This document shows, in pieces, positions 23,308-36,800 of a stretch of DNA of 64,000 bases. Both the position numbers and the translations under genes were made by a program. Position 1 is the stretch's first letter. The number at the start of each line of letters is the position of its first letter. Source of the stretch: Euryodendron excelsum (Eukaryota; Streptophyta; Magnoliopsida; Ericales; Pentaphylacaceae); contig CM065392.1 of assembly GCA_033060915.1 (NCBI GenBank), positions 9,559,501-9,623,500 on the forward strand, given 5' to 3'. The notes under the pieces were generated by a model, which saw only the letters and a program-made list of their open reading frames with translations, was not told where the DNA came from and searched no databases.

Positions 23308-23888
23308 GGAACTATAATGGTTTGAAAAATTAACTCAAATACAAGTTTAGTAAAGTATAATGGCTTATTAAATTATTTCTTTTATAATTTATGTGAACTT
23401 CTAGTATTGGAATTATTATTCAGAGAGTATAATTTTAGGAATTATTTTGTATGAGAGTTTTTTTTTTTTTTTTCTCTTTTTGAGGATAATAAATGGATAT
23501 GCAAATGGGTTATTCGTAGAGGTGGATATTGGTTGGGCCGGGCCTGCACTAGAAATAATTTCCATCAACCCTAAACCTAGCATAGGAGAAAAAATTTGAG
23601 TTTTCACCCACTGAACCACCACTCGTGGTTTTCTACTGGAGTGGTACTTTGGTTAAAAACTTATAAACATGATAAATATGTACCATGAATGGCAATATTT
23701 CTCCATTGTATAATGGTTAATGCTATGCAACAAGTTTATTCATACATAATTTATTACTAAAATAATATGATTAAATGAGAGCTTTTTATTTTTAATGATT
23801 TTGGGGTCAAATCATAGACCCACACCAAGCGTTGTTGGGTTGACCTCGTAACAAAATGGGTACATATATGTCTGTTAAAGAATAGCCT

Positions 23889-24741
23889 GATAGTGGTGAC
23901 TCGAGGAATTTTTGTCATTAGTGACATATAAAAATATTAATTCTGCAAATCTAAAAATTTACACTAATGACATGCATTACCAATTTCTAATAAATTGACA
24001 AACTAATTTAAACTTTTAAAATCATAAACAAAATCAAAATTTTATATTGTGATATTGTTATTTTAACAAAAAGACATATAAATATAGATAAACTTTTACA
24101 ATTGACCTCAATGGGATTTCATATTTTGAAATCGTTATGTAATACTCTCATTACCAATATCAAATAAAATACATCTTTTTTAATATAGGTAATCAAACAA
24201 TCATTCATTTATTGATTTATTATTCAACTACACAAACAAATCTTTTGGAATTTTATTATCGAAAAAGCTCTTTCCACAATAACTTAATGAAAGAAGTCAA
24301 TTTGAAATATATATATATATATATATATTTATGTTAAGTTGGCTAACGTATATGAGTCCCACGTCTCACAATTTCAATTGATCTGGATATATATGAAAAA
24401 TGTTAGACGTAATTTTATTTTTTATTTGTAAACACAAGTAAATGAATCTCAAATGAATTTATTAATATAGATCCTGCAACCTTATGTCATAGAGTGAGAA
24501 GAGCGATTAAAAATGAGATTACGTACAATGTTATTAACAATATGTGGAATCAAAGTTTCAAGCCTAAATATAGGCATTGGGTTCAATATATCATTTGAAA
24601 GGGTTCAAATATAGTGGGTTCAATATATAGGTTTAATGGGTTCAAGATACTCTACAAAATAAATTTATACTTAGTAAGAATATTTTTTACATTTTCAACG
24701 GGTTCAACTGACCCAGTGGCCAACGGGTGGAGCCACCTATG
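23889..24741. mobile_element. Probable degenerate hAT-like insertion in copy B
   Basis: This block is absent from copy A (compare 15080-15100). The left end contains ATAGTGGTGACTCGAGG and the reverse complement of the right end CATAGGTGGCTCCACC, similar to the CAGTGGCGGAGCC ends of plant hAT elements. Flanks GAATAGCC and TAATGGCC match at 6/8. The interior has repeated GGGTTCAA motifs and no transposase. Confidence 0.4.
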
Positions 24742-25192
24742 TAATGGCCATGTCCTATTAGATGCCTTTCGTTGGTATCCCTTAGATATCTATATAAATA
24801 CAATGTGTAATTAACGTTAAATATTATAATGACTCTTATCTACAATAATATTGTTGTCATATTATTCTGATCTAATTTTTTATACAATTTTTTAAAAGAA
24901 TATCAATCTCTTTGTATATTGGATGCTTATGGACAAAATGAAATAATTACTCCTGTAGTGATTTGTCACTACATGATTAACTAATTAATCTACCTAAGAT
25001 ATATAGGTTTGTCTGTCATGGCTCCTTCTTTTCATTTAATCTTTTTGGTTAATGGTTTTTACTTTTCAAGATATAAAGGAGAAGTTTAATCGTTTTTCAA
25101 AGTTCATTATTCATTTACTTTTTTCTGCTTTGACTCCCATAATTTATTATTTGCTTTTGTTAGTAAAAATAAAAACTCCCACATATTATTAT

Positions 25193-26259
25193 GGGCAAAC
25201 AATTAATATGCCCCTTTAATTTTGCTTTAAATTTTAATATCATTCTTGAACTTTAATTTCTTCTATTTTGGCCCTCTAACTTTTAAAAAGAAATAAATGT
25301 GGTCCAATATTTTAAAATAAGTTAGAAAAATTAAATATTAATTACATTTTGACCCTTTTAACTATAATTTAGTGTCATTTTACCTACTAAACTAAAAGTC
25401 GTTATATTTTATCCCTAAACTATGAGAATTTAAGTTCATATTAATAGCATTAACAAAAAAAAAATTGAACAATTTTAGCATTTATGATTAGGTACAATAT
25501 AAAAAAAAATTTATCTCTAGGTAACAAATGTGTAGTCTCAAAAATCTCCTTGATATTGTTAGGGCTAATAATTGGTAATTCACAAAAGTAAGATTTTATG
25601 GATCATTTTGACAATTTTCTTAGCCATGAAATTATTTTTTTCTCTTTACTTTAGAGATTCGTATACAATTTTGACCAAACAAATCTCTAATATTAAATTT
25701 TATGATGGTGAAAATGTAACTATTTTTAATTAAACAAGGTCAAGTAATATTGAGTTATAGTTTATAAAGTCAAAGCAATGATCAAAATTTCATTTTAAGT
25801 GGTTGTTTCAGTTGGCTCGAAAATAGAAATGTTTTGGAATGTTTCAGAAACATTTCAAAAATAACAAATTATTAAAATAGTAAAATACAATCTTTTAAAT
25901 TTTTTTAATAAATATTATAAAACATTTAAAAGACTTAACTTCTAGTTTAAGACAACTTAGTGTTTCAGCATGTAGCATTGTGTTTTGGTGTAAATTTTTC
26001 TATGTTCCGGTATGTTTTGATGGAATAATCTTGGTTCGTTATTTTACTAGTGTTTCGTTTCGGTTTTTTTGAAAATGAATGAAAATTTTATTCCTTAGGA
26101 CAAAATATAATTAGTATTTAATTTTCTTACTTATTTTAAAAAGTTGGACCACATTGATTTCTTTTTAAAAGTCAGATGGCTTAAATAGAAAAAATCAAAG
26201 TTTAGGAATGACGTTGAAATTTGAGATAAAGTTGGAGAGACAAATTGATTGTCTACCCT
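25193..26259. mobile_element. Mutator-like element with long terminal inverted repeats
   Basis: The left end starts GGGCAAACAATTAATATG, and the reverse complement of the right end starts AGGGTAGACAATCAATTTG. The similarity continues for over 130 bases (for example CTTTTAAAAAGAAAT and AATGTGGTCCAA in both arms). The block is missing from copy A at about 15785. A clean 9-bp target duplication was not found; the flanks are similar AT-rich 9-mers. The 1.07-kb body is non-coding, so it depends on another element for movement. Confidence 0.7.
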
Positions 26260-26381
26260 ATAATTATTGTTGTTATTATTTTATCTTTCTAACAAATAAT
26301 ATACATAGGCACACCAACGAAAAAAAGTTTAAACTCACTTTTTCTAAATGTCCTAATTTTCGGAGAAATGATGTACTCTTA

Positions 26382-27088
26382 GGTTATGTTTAGTACAAGA
26401 AAATGAATGGAATAGAATGAGAATGAGAATGAGAATGAGAATGGAATGTTAATGAGAATTGAATAAAATGGTCATTTATATTTTCTTGTTTGGTAAGACC
26501 AATAAACAATGTTATAATAAAATTAAATGAAATTTGTGTTGAAAATTCAATATTATGTTATATATAAAATATTAGCATTATATATTATTTGTTAAATATT
26601 ATTAAGCATTTGCAATAGTGGTGGTGGTGGCGGCGGGCGGTGGTGGTTGGTGGCAGTGGCCAATGGTGGATGGTGGTTGTGAGACGGTGGACGTTAGTGT
26701 GGGGGGGGGGGGGAGGGTGGTGTCGATAGATGACATGTGATTGTGGTCGATAGTTGGTGGTGGTGGTGGTTGGCGGCGGCTACGGCTGTGGTGGTGACAA
26801 ATTTTAACTTTTTAAATTTTAATTTTTAAGATAAAAAATAATTATCAAACAAGTTTTATTTTTTTTTTAAAGAAATTTGATAACAAAAAAGTTATTAAGT
26901 TTTATTTTATGCTCTTTCATGTGGGGATGAGAATGATTATTCTCACTCTTGAAGTAAGGAATGATCATTTAAATAAAATATGACAATGGTAATTTTTATT
27001 CTACTTTTAAATAGTAATACTAAACCAAAAAATAGAAATAAAAATAAAAATGACTATTTCATTTTAATTCTTTGTACCAAACACGACA
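26382..27088. mobile_element. PIF/Harbinger-like MITE inserted in copy B
   Basis: The element starts GGTTATGTTTAGTACAAG, and the reverse complement of its end is TGTCGTGTTTGGTACAAAG. TTA flanks both sides (26379-26381 and 27089-27091). Copy A shows the unoccupied site with a single TTA (ACTCTTATATACGACTCGG, near 15890). The interior has GAATGA repeats, a G12 run near 26701 and GGTGGT-rich DNA but no transposase. Confidence 0.75.
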
Positions 27089-27552
27089 TTATATAAGAGG
27101 CTCGGATGAACAAATCCCCAATATAGAACATAATTTTCTTTTTCTTTTTCTTTTTTTCCCCACTTTTAGGATTTTTGTTAAGTAACATACAAAGGCTTAA
27201 TTTTTACAAGGGTGATGTAAAGCTTGTAAAGATTCACTTCAACTTACCTTCGTAAATTGGCAAAATCAAACAGTTAAAAAAGTTCGTTAATTTTTTTATA
27301 CCCGTTTAACTTAATCGGGTGTACATTCGGGTTCGGACCTCAGACTACCCATACGCCAAATGGTAACAGTTTTCTAGTCGGTGCAAATTAAACATGCCCA
27401 GTGTTGAGTGTTCTTTCTCAGATCCATTTCATTCTACTTCCTCAATTCTCCTAATTTCTCTCTCATGACAGTCGAGAGATCTCTGAATCTACAGTGTCGC
27501 TTCTCCTCTACTGACGCAAAGAAACTGATCTCTCTCTCTCTCTCTCTCTAGC

Positions 27553-27560
27553 TATATAAA
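27553..27560 (+). promoter_or_regulatory. Candidate TATA box of the methyltransferase gene
   Basis: TATATAAA lies 117 bases before the start codon, just after a (TC)n tract. A start of transcription 25-35 bases downstream would give a 5' UTR containing the (GA)n run at about 27634-27661. The distance fits a plant promoter, but AT-rich DNA makes chance matches common. Confidence 0.4.
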
Positions 27561-27633
27561 GTTATACACAGATATATTATATTGATATACATATACATGT
27601 ATAACTATTTTTCTTTGCTATCTCTAGAAAGGT

Positions 27634-27661
<28 letters not shown>
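27634..27661 (+). repeat. (GA)n tract in the presumed 5' UTR
   Basis: About 14 GA units end 16 bases before the start codon. GAGA tracts near plant start sites can bind BPC-type factors; whether this one does is unknown. Confidence 0.7.
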
Positions 27662-27664
<3 letters not shown>

Positions 27665-27676
27665 TGGGGCAGGCAA

Positions 27677-27848
27677 ATGGGGGGATACTTGTGGTCATCA
27701 TCGGCGTTCGATTCAAAGTCAGGACAGCTGATATTAGTTGTGCTCTTGGTAATGATAGCGTCTTTTTACACGGGCACGATCTTCGGCCGCAATTCATCGA
27801 TTTATGTCTCAGAACTTCCCTCCAATTATTCTTCATCATCATCCCCTG
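27677..27848 (+). CDS. PMT-family gene exon 1 (membrane anchor)
   Basis: Encodes [15 protein letters not shown], the membrane span and the Ser-rich stem [15 protein letters not shown]; splits a Gly codon after its first base before the GTATTC donor. Confidence 0.9.
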
Positions 27849-30800
27849 GTATTCTTTCTCTCTCTATAACCTGTATTTTGTTTCTCTGTTTTTATTAACA
27901 CACACTGATTAGGTAACGTTTAAGTCATTGGTCGACAGATAATGTAGTATGATCTATGTATATCTGATTATGGACTAGTTTAGAGGGCAACTTAGTGATA
28001 GAGTGGTGAATTTTCAGGTGCGCCCTGCGGATTTTCAAGACAGTGTGTATTTAAGCTGATATTGTCATTTGTAGTGGCTGTTTTGCTTTGGAGTCATTTA
28101 TTACAATATTCTAGAAAAATTACAAGGGGATTGGAGTATGCTTTGAATATTTGAAGTTTTCATTGGTTTTGAGGTTCAAATGACCTTGGAGATGTTCCAT
28201 ATTTGAGTTCGAAAATGGTTTGTTAAACTAGATTTGGACTCATCTATAGATGAGTCTTTGAAGCTGATTTTTCCAAACTTCAAATTAATATTCGTGGAGA
28301 ATGAGTGACAATGTTTTCAAACCAAGCATGTGGGATTTTAGAGTGAATTGTGCTCTTCAAAACTGGCTTACGCTTCAGATTTGGATGAAGGAAAAATCAA
28401 TAGAAAAATGGGCACAAATTTGGCTTGATAGACAATGCTCTGGGTGCATCCACATGGGGCCATTTTTTTTTTTTTTTTCTTCCCCGCAAAAAAATTGCGG
28501 TGCCCCATGCATACATCATGTAGACTGGAGTAAGTACTGTGCTTCTAAAGTTTGAATGGACCTATTGGCATTCAAGAGAAAGACGAATTAGCCTCCAAGG
28601 TTGGGCTACTAAAAAATGCTTGGATGCATCACGGATGCACCTTGTGCTGCTTGGTTCTGGACGCATCTGTATGCCTTGGTTTTGTGAGTTGGATAATGGC
28701 AGTTTTGCTTTTAGTTCATTTATTGATGGGATTTGTGGATTTGATGCACGATTTGTTAACTTCATGTTTTGTTGTGTAGAAATGGATACTACCTGCTGCA
28801 CCTGCATGCATGCTGGGTGGGCTGCTGCAGTGGCCTAAACAATCTATTAAATATAAGGGGCTTTTTGAACCCATAATCATTTCTGAACTTGTGTCCTTTA
28901 GGTTGACTTGTGGTATTCATAAAATTGTATACGTATGCCTCTGCTTCAGGGAGGAATCATGCAAAGATGTTCTCTATTGCCCAATGACGGATAAAAAGCA
29001 ACTAAGGCAAACAAGACATGGCACAGAAATGGTTAATAGGGAGTCACTCCTTGTGTCTATTTGAGTAGATGTTTTGACTGGTATGCTGCTACGCTTCCAT
29101 GACCTTTTGAGAATCTGGCAGAACATTTCCAACAAATCTGCTTGAAATGAGGGGCAGCTAAGTAATTTATCATTTTGGTGGGCAAGAAGAATATCATTGG
29201 TGTGGGTAAAGTCATACTACTATTCCCTTGTCATATTACGGAGATAAAGGCAACGATTTACATTTGTAGATGGCCTTCCTTGATGTGTCTCCTAATGCCA
29301 TCTTGTGGGTTGTGCCTTGCTTATTAATTGCCCAGCAGTTTATCAATGCACTAAATCAACAAGTGGGAAGAAATTCTTCAAATGTGTTGATAGCTAGTGG
29401 TATAATATTGTTATGTTCCACTGGTTAAGCTAGCAACCCGGAAATCACTCGCAAGGTACAACGCACAACCAAGAAGACCATAGCTCTAAAATGGAGTCCT
29501 TAACCAAACAAGGCACAACTGAGGCACAACCGAAAGCTACAAAGCATGATGTTAGGTCACATTTGTGCCCACTAAGCCACACAACACTGTACACAAGGCC
29601 AAACCAAGGCGCATGTCCACATAAGGCACATAACATACTTGTCGGCACATTGATAGCCCAATCAATCCCAAATATGTGCATCACACACAATGCCCACCAA
29701 TGATCCTCCACCTTGCATAGCATGCAGCATAGAGGATGCACACCTTGAAACTTGTTGCCCTGAGGCATTGCCCAATGTGGACCATTCTTGGCACCCGCAA
29801 TAGTGTCCATGAGCATTAGCTCCTTACAGACTATAGCTAACCAATGTGCAAGTCTATAGTTGGCCCCCAAGTTGTCACCACCCTTGGGGCACTCACTTGG
29901 TGCATGCACTCATGCATTGCACCTGTGGTTGGTAGAATCAACACCATGACTCTCCCTTATATTAGGGTTCTCACTCATCACCGAACTGGCAAGAGGAAAC
30001 ATTATCTTGCTCAAGGAGCCATAATTCACGGTTGACAAAAATCCAAAAAAGGGCAAATATAAAAATGCCACCAAGGGCCATTACATTCAATGTCCTGAAT
30101 GCCACTTCTCGTGCGCTGCCCTCTTGACGTGTCATAGGATGGCACGTGTTGTAGGCCGGCCTCTATATGGTCTAACTCCTGTCTAAATAGTGATCACCCT
30201 CCTCTATCTTCAAGCAAGAAATCTCCTCCTACCTAGTGGAGTACTTCAACCAGCCCAATAATTTTTTAATATGTAGTATGATATTGACTATTTGATTGAC
30301 CTTTTGGTGTAACTTTATGCTTAGCTAGCATGAGTATTCATCTTTGATAAGTTTACCAGGGATATAAATGTGCAAAAACTAATATCTCAAAGTGGCAGAA
30401 GTTTTATCATTCTTGATACTTTATGACTTTCTTTTTTTTATTTATTAATCTTTCTCATCCTTCTTCGAAAGACGCCCCTTATTGTCCTACATGTTAAAAA
30501 AAAAATGAAGAAAGCTCAAACAAAAACTCTTACCATTCATTAGGCAACGCCAAATTTAAACAATATGTAATAATGTTTTCTAATGCTATATAGATTATCC
30601 TTTTTCTATATCTTAGCTGTCATACAAAAAGATGCACAGGGACTTCTATATTTTTGTTTTTTGTAATCTTGATGATCATTGTTTTCTTTTTGATTGCAGC
30701 AATTGTGATTGCTTTTAACATATTGACTAATTCTTATTCACATGATTTTATGATGTTGTTATCAAGACTTTTTATTTTATTTTATGTATATATAGTTTTT

Positions 30801-33800
30801 TAAAATTGGGTTCCTATAGTTTGCCTTATGTTAAGAATGTTCCCACAAGCTGCACTTAGCCAAAGGATGCAGCTCTTGAGGGGGATTCAGTCTTCCTACC
30901 CCTTTTACAAGGGAAATATGCATTTGAAAACTCAAAGCAACTTCTAATAATAGTACCACCATGAATATCCCTAATTTGGAATCAGTCCAATGAATCCTAT
31001 CTTCCTTGTACATGATCTCAAAAAACTCCATCACCACCTCAACCTCCCGATCTTGCAAAGCTTGATGAAAACCACATCCTAAATCCCCATCATCATCCAG
31101 TCTCCAACACTCAGCCACCAGGCACATCTACTCAAAACGATCTTTTTGAAATTTGAATTTATTAGTGGTTTGCTAGGATAAGGAAGGTATTGTTTTCAAG
31201 GGGGACTTAGGAAAAGCTGAGGTAAATGTGAGTTGGAGCATCTTGTATTTTTCGTTGTCTGAATTTTTGTTGTTTTTCTTCTAGAGACTTTCTGAGCCAG
31301 AAGGGGTGTTTTCCAAGCCTCTAGTTTTCTTAGCTAACAATCCCTATACTTCTTTTTGGTTCTATTTGCTATGATACTCCTAGATTTCAATCTTAGGGGT
31401 GTCAAGACTCGTCTTGTTAGCCTCAGCTTTGAGAAAATATACTTTCAGTGTCCTTACCTCGAGATAATGGTAACATATTTATTTTTTAAAGTGCGCATGG
31501 ATGATCTTGGTTTATTTTCCTTCCTTTTTAAGGTGGTGTCGGGGAATGGAGTTAGTATGGGTAGAGCATGGCGAGTCTGTGATAGCAATCAAATTGGTTT
31601 ACGGCAGGCTAAAGTCTTTGTCTGAGGAATTTCTTTCCCTTGGCTGAATGGCCTTTTCAAATAAGTTGGACTTCTCTTTGGTGATAGTTTGTTGGGGTTA
31701 ATTGTAGAGACCTCTCATGAGGTTTTGGCTTTAAGCAAAAGAACTTCTCTTGTTTTAGAATGGTAGAGAACTTCCCTCCTATTAATATCCTTTACCAAGA
31801 TTCTCATGTCAATTAGTTGACCAAGCAAAAGGACTAGTTTGACCGTAAAAGCTGTCTAATGATGGCACAATGTCAATGTCAATGGCTGTTAAAGTGTAAA
31901 CAAAAATATGTTTTCCCCCTTAATCCACATGGATGAAATGATTACTGTTTGGCTGTGAAAAGCCTTAAGGCCACCAGCAAACACACTAACCTCTGTCTGT
32001 CTCTCCACAAAACTAGTGAACAATAAAAGAAAAAAAGAAAAAAAGAAAAGACACAGTAACACTCCAAAGGCTACGATGGAAAAAGAAAGAAAAACAAAAG
32101 ATTCTAAACATGTATTCATGGTCTTGAAAACAGTAGTTGTGCACTGGGTTTGGTGGCTAGGAAAATAAAAAGGCTTTGAATATAATATTCCTGTTATTTT
32201 GGCTTTGTAATCCCAAATGTAAAAGTTCAAAACAAGTCAAAAGCTCTTAAGTAGTAAAGAAACAAAGATTTTATTCAACTGTATTGATTCTCTTACAGTT
32301 TTCTGGAAAACAAACATTTAAGACAAATGTAATATCATAGAGAAGATTTGTTGCAAAAGAGAAAATGAAAAACATTAAACATACAGCCCGCTTGGTTTGT
32401 CTATTTTTATGTTTTTGTATTTTTGTTTTCAAAAATTTTGAAAACATAAAACAAAAGGATGTTAGGCACATGTTTTTATTTTTATTTTCCTAAAAACCGT
32501 TTTCAAAACATTGAAAATGGAAAAACACAAAATCGTATTTCCTATTTTCTAGAAACAAAAAAATAGGAAACATGTAATGCAACCAAATGATATAGATGAT
32601 AGTTGAGTTTGTAGAACTGGATCTATGTGATAATTTTTTCCCACATTGGAACTTGGAATTCAATATTTGAGGCCTTACCATGCAACCCCAAACTTGAAAA
32701 ACTCCTATCATTGAATTCTTCTCCCACAGCCCATTTCAATAGCATATAACTCAAGTTCAGTAATTTCATCAAGACGCACACACTATCCATTATTTCTGTT
32801 AGTAGCAAACCTTGCCAATCGCTACTTCACACACCTGCTAAGCTTTTCCCCACAATGCATGTCCTCCCACAACTGTTGATGGGTCCTCAGCCCCTTCTCC
32901 TTGTTGACTTTGCTGCCAGGATCTAGGTTTGCCCTTTCTATCTTCAACACAACCACTCTCTCACTACTCCAGTCTCAAATTCTTCTTTCTTAGCTGGTCT
33001 AAGCGGCAAAGGAATAGACGCCAACAAGCATGCAGTAGTGGCAGCGGCAGTGATTGATGGTGGCTGTTCTTGTTGTTGTGGTGGTGCAGGCTGTGAAAGT
33101 GCTGGTGGTGGTTGTAAACAGTGAAAGGGTTATTTTGTGTGGGTGGTATGCGGGCTTTAGTTGATTGGACATAAGTTTAAAACATTAAGAATAGGAGCAA
33201 AAAAGGAATAAAATTTCTATTTGTCTCTATCGAAATTACTGAAATAGTGAAATGTTTCAGATTCTTAAGAGATCGAGATGAAACACTAGTGGATTAAAAA
33301 AAATTTATTGCTTCCATTGAAACACACTTGAACATAAGGGAACGCACCAAAATATAGTGTTATATTGTGCAATAAGGAGTTGTGTCAACACAAATTTAGA
33401 ACTTTCCATAAATTTCTATAAATTTTTATTTTGTGAACAATACAGAAGGATGTATTTTGCTATATTAATAAAAAATATTATTAGTAATATAACAATACTC
33501 TTGTTGTTGTTACTGTCTAAATAAATTTTTAGACCTTATTTTGTCAGGATCTTATAAATTTAAAATCATCTGCATTTGTGTTTAATAAAATTGTGTCTAC
33601 TAAAATTGATTTATATGATAGTTCTAAACAATTTTTGGTTCATAGCAATATTGGTTTTTTTTATTTTACACTTGTTCTTTTATGTTCATGACTGGATAAA
33701 TTTTGTTTGATTAATCAATTATTAGGCCTTATACATTTAGATAGATTTCACTTTAAAATTCCAAACATTTCTATATGTTTTCCAAAAAAAACAAAAAATC

Positions 33801-36800
33801 TCTTTTGAAAGATTGAAGCGTTTCCATTTCCCTGCTAATAAAGAAACACATTGAAAGGATAATTTGATCCTTGGGATTGCACACACAGCGACAGGGTGAG
33901 AGAGGTAGAGAGTGAATAGAGAGAATGGATGAGAGAGATACTGATAGGAATGATAGAGTCAAACGGTGAGTGAGAGAAGCTGTGTGTGTCTTGGAGAGCG
34001 ATTATGAGGGAGAATTAGTTTGAGATTCTATACAGTGTGTGCTCTAATTGTTAGTGTTGGAATGGGACTTGGTTACGAGGGAATATTTTGTTTCACTTAC
34101 AAGTGGCATATGACCACTGGAAATGCTCTAAATTGCATAGAGTTGGTAGTGTGCGTATGATTGAACCTAACACCATATTTCTTGTTATTCACTGTTTTAT
34201 TTTATGAGCTTCTACCTTTTTAATCCTACATTAGAAATCCATGATGGCAGGAGCAGTATCTTCCATCTTTTGAAACCACAAGGGGTTCTTTTCCTAACGG
34301 CAAAACCTTGTAGGAGATCACTGCAATTTACCCTAGTTTGTTAGCTTCCACCTTTTGGGACCTATTAATTAAAAACATTTTAGTGACACATTCATTTGAA
34401 AATCAACAATTGTACCTGGAAATTGATGCATGTCTAACCTAGTCTTGCCAAAAAATAAATTTTGTTTTTGATTTTCATGTTGTTTGTAAAAGAGGAGTTA
34501 CAGCCACCCTAAGATCCCAGCCCTAGATTATTCCTAAACATCTATTCTCCTTCATGAGAAGCACAATGAGGTATGTGGTCGTCTCTCTTCATTGGCCCCT
34601 CTGAGGCATGAGAAGAGGGTATGGTTAGATTCTTTTGGGGTGTTTTCTTTCATTTTAACCTTCCATCTTTAGGCGATTCCTATCGTAAATGCTAATAGTC
34701 AACCTCCTTATAAATTATGGTGTTTAGCTAGTTTACGAAGCTTTGAATCCATGTCCATATGGTGGTCCCATTAAGAGGGTGATGGGAGGGGTAGTCTGTG
34801 TACAGACCCAGACCGACCCTAGCAATACTTGCAAAGTGGCTGCCTTTATACTAAAACGTGCATTCTCATCATGCTTGGCAACACAAGCTTTTAGGTGTTG
34901 CATAAAGTTCTGAATGCGACGAATGTTTAGTTTATGCAGATCTATTTTTTATGCTTGCAGGTACACCAACTTTTACAAACAGAGTTGGTCTTTCTTATAG
35001 GAGAACACCTCTTACAATACCAGAAGCTGGGATGAGCATTTGCCCTTTGATATTCAATGAGTATATCCCTTGCCACGACGTTTCTTATGTGAAAGAATTG
35101 CTGCCAAAGATAGATCTTTCAAGGAGAGAAGAACTAGAGAGACATTGCCCTCCCCTTGAAAGGCGTTTGTTTTGCTTGCTTCCTCCACCAGATGATTATA
35201 AGATACCAATAAGATGGCCAACTAGTAGGGACTATGTGTGGCGAAGCAATGTTAATCACACGCACCTTGCTGAGGTCAAAGGAGGACAAAATTGGGTGCA
35301 TGAGAAGGGTCAATTGTGGTGGTTTCCTGGTGGTGGTACTCATTTCAAGCATGGGGCTTCTGAGTATATCCAGAGGTGACTTATGTTAAGTTGTTCTTTT
35401 TATTGTTCCTTATACACTACACATTCATTCCATCAATGTTTATAACAGCAGAAGTTGGTTATGTTTCTACTCCCTGGGCAAAGAACTAAAGTCCTCTTAA
35501 ATTTCAAGCAATTGTTACATGACCTTTCTAAATGTTGCCAAAAGTTATATTTGTATTAATTTCTACAGTGAATGACTTGATTTAAGGTATCTTTCGTAAT
35601 CAGGACCTGAAAAAGCAAAGTAAGACCTGATTACATCAACAAAAAGAAGATATAGATACAAATCACTCGTGGGATATTATGCCCTTTGATGCTGATACTT
35701 CAAACTATACTGTTGATGATCTGATAATCATTCCATTTATAGAGCTTCTCCTACTTCCGTTGTGTGTTGTCTGGCCAGGAAGAATTTTAGTAGTTCATGG
35801 CATGTCCACATATTTTACAGTTTTTTATTTTTTATTTTTTTATAAGTGACCAGATATTTTACCATAAGCATGTTAGTCTATGTTTTCTATATTTGAGTTG
35901 AAAATATTTGACTGAAACCAAAGAATAGTGTAGCTAAAATTGATATTGTGACAGGTTTTGGCTATGGAGAACTTGTAGGGATTCGGATTTTCAAGACTGA
36001 AGGAAGGTTTTAGGGTCTCTAGATGCAAAATATTGGATGCTTAATTTGAAAGGTCATAGAAAGGTTGGGTAGCAACTGGTTAGGGCTTTAAAATTTTGGC
36101 TTTAAAGGCTAAAGGGGGTAAGAGTGAGGGTTGATAAGAGTTTGGGGACACATATTTCGCAGGTAGAGGTTGGGGACACATATTTCGCAACTTGAGAACT
36201 ATATTTCACAGAAAACTCTGAACCAAATCTTTATCAAAGTGCTGGGGCTTCAAAATACCCAGCATCAGCCACACTTAACACACAGAATCGAAATTACTCA
36301 TTAGGTTCTGCCTCAAGCTGGTAAACAAATACTTTGTACCACAATTTATTTGAAATTTAAAAAAAGAAAAATGATCGTGAGCCAATGATTAGTTATTTAT
36401 TTTTGTAGTACGGAAACTTCGCTAGTTGGATAGTGGGCTTTAAATATTATGCACGATATCTTACCTTTGCTTACTGGCTTCGCTTACCCTTGCCTCTTCT
36501 TTTTGGTTTTCTGTGTTCTTCTTTTTCTTTTTTTCCTCATGTTACTGGATCATCTTTGTAGAAGTACTGTAACACCATTTAAGAACTTGAAAGGTTAGTG
36601 ATCTCCATGTGTTTTGAAGGCTTGAGGTAAGATTATGTCGGGCTGCCATTTGAACTTAGAAACCTGAAATAAGGCACATTCATTATTAGACTAGGCATAT
36701 GAGCAGCCATATAAATGATCAAAAAAAGAGAAAATATTAACAGTCATATAAGCTAAGAAGCATGAACATTGACACTGGTATTGACACTGGTACGGATACG

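Larger units (their letters stand above)
23308..27296 (+). repeat. Segmental duplication copy B
   Basis: Collinear with copy A at 14402-16115 but interrupted by sequence missing from A at about 23889-24741, 25193-26259 and 26382-27088. After removing these, the copies have similar length and order. It ends about 380 bases before the methyltransferase start codon. Confidence 0.85.
27849..34960 (+). other. Intron 1 of the PMT-family gene, 7.1 kb
   Basis: Unusually long for this position. It contains GC-richer unassigned DNA at about 28440-30250 (including a 154-codon minus-strand frame at 29445-29909 rich in Cys and Trp that I do not recognise), a short reverse-transcriptase-like remnant at 30831-31127, a small MITE-like block at about 32388-32590, and AT-rich DNA. 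No splice sites or exons of another gene were recognised. Confidence 0.7.

Noticed and set aside
29445..29909. 154-codon minus-strand frame as a gene inside intron 1
   Set aside because: No recognisable domain, repetitive-looking composition, no promoter or splice evidence; kept only as an unassigned block.
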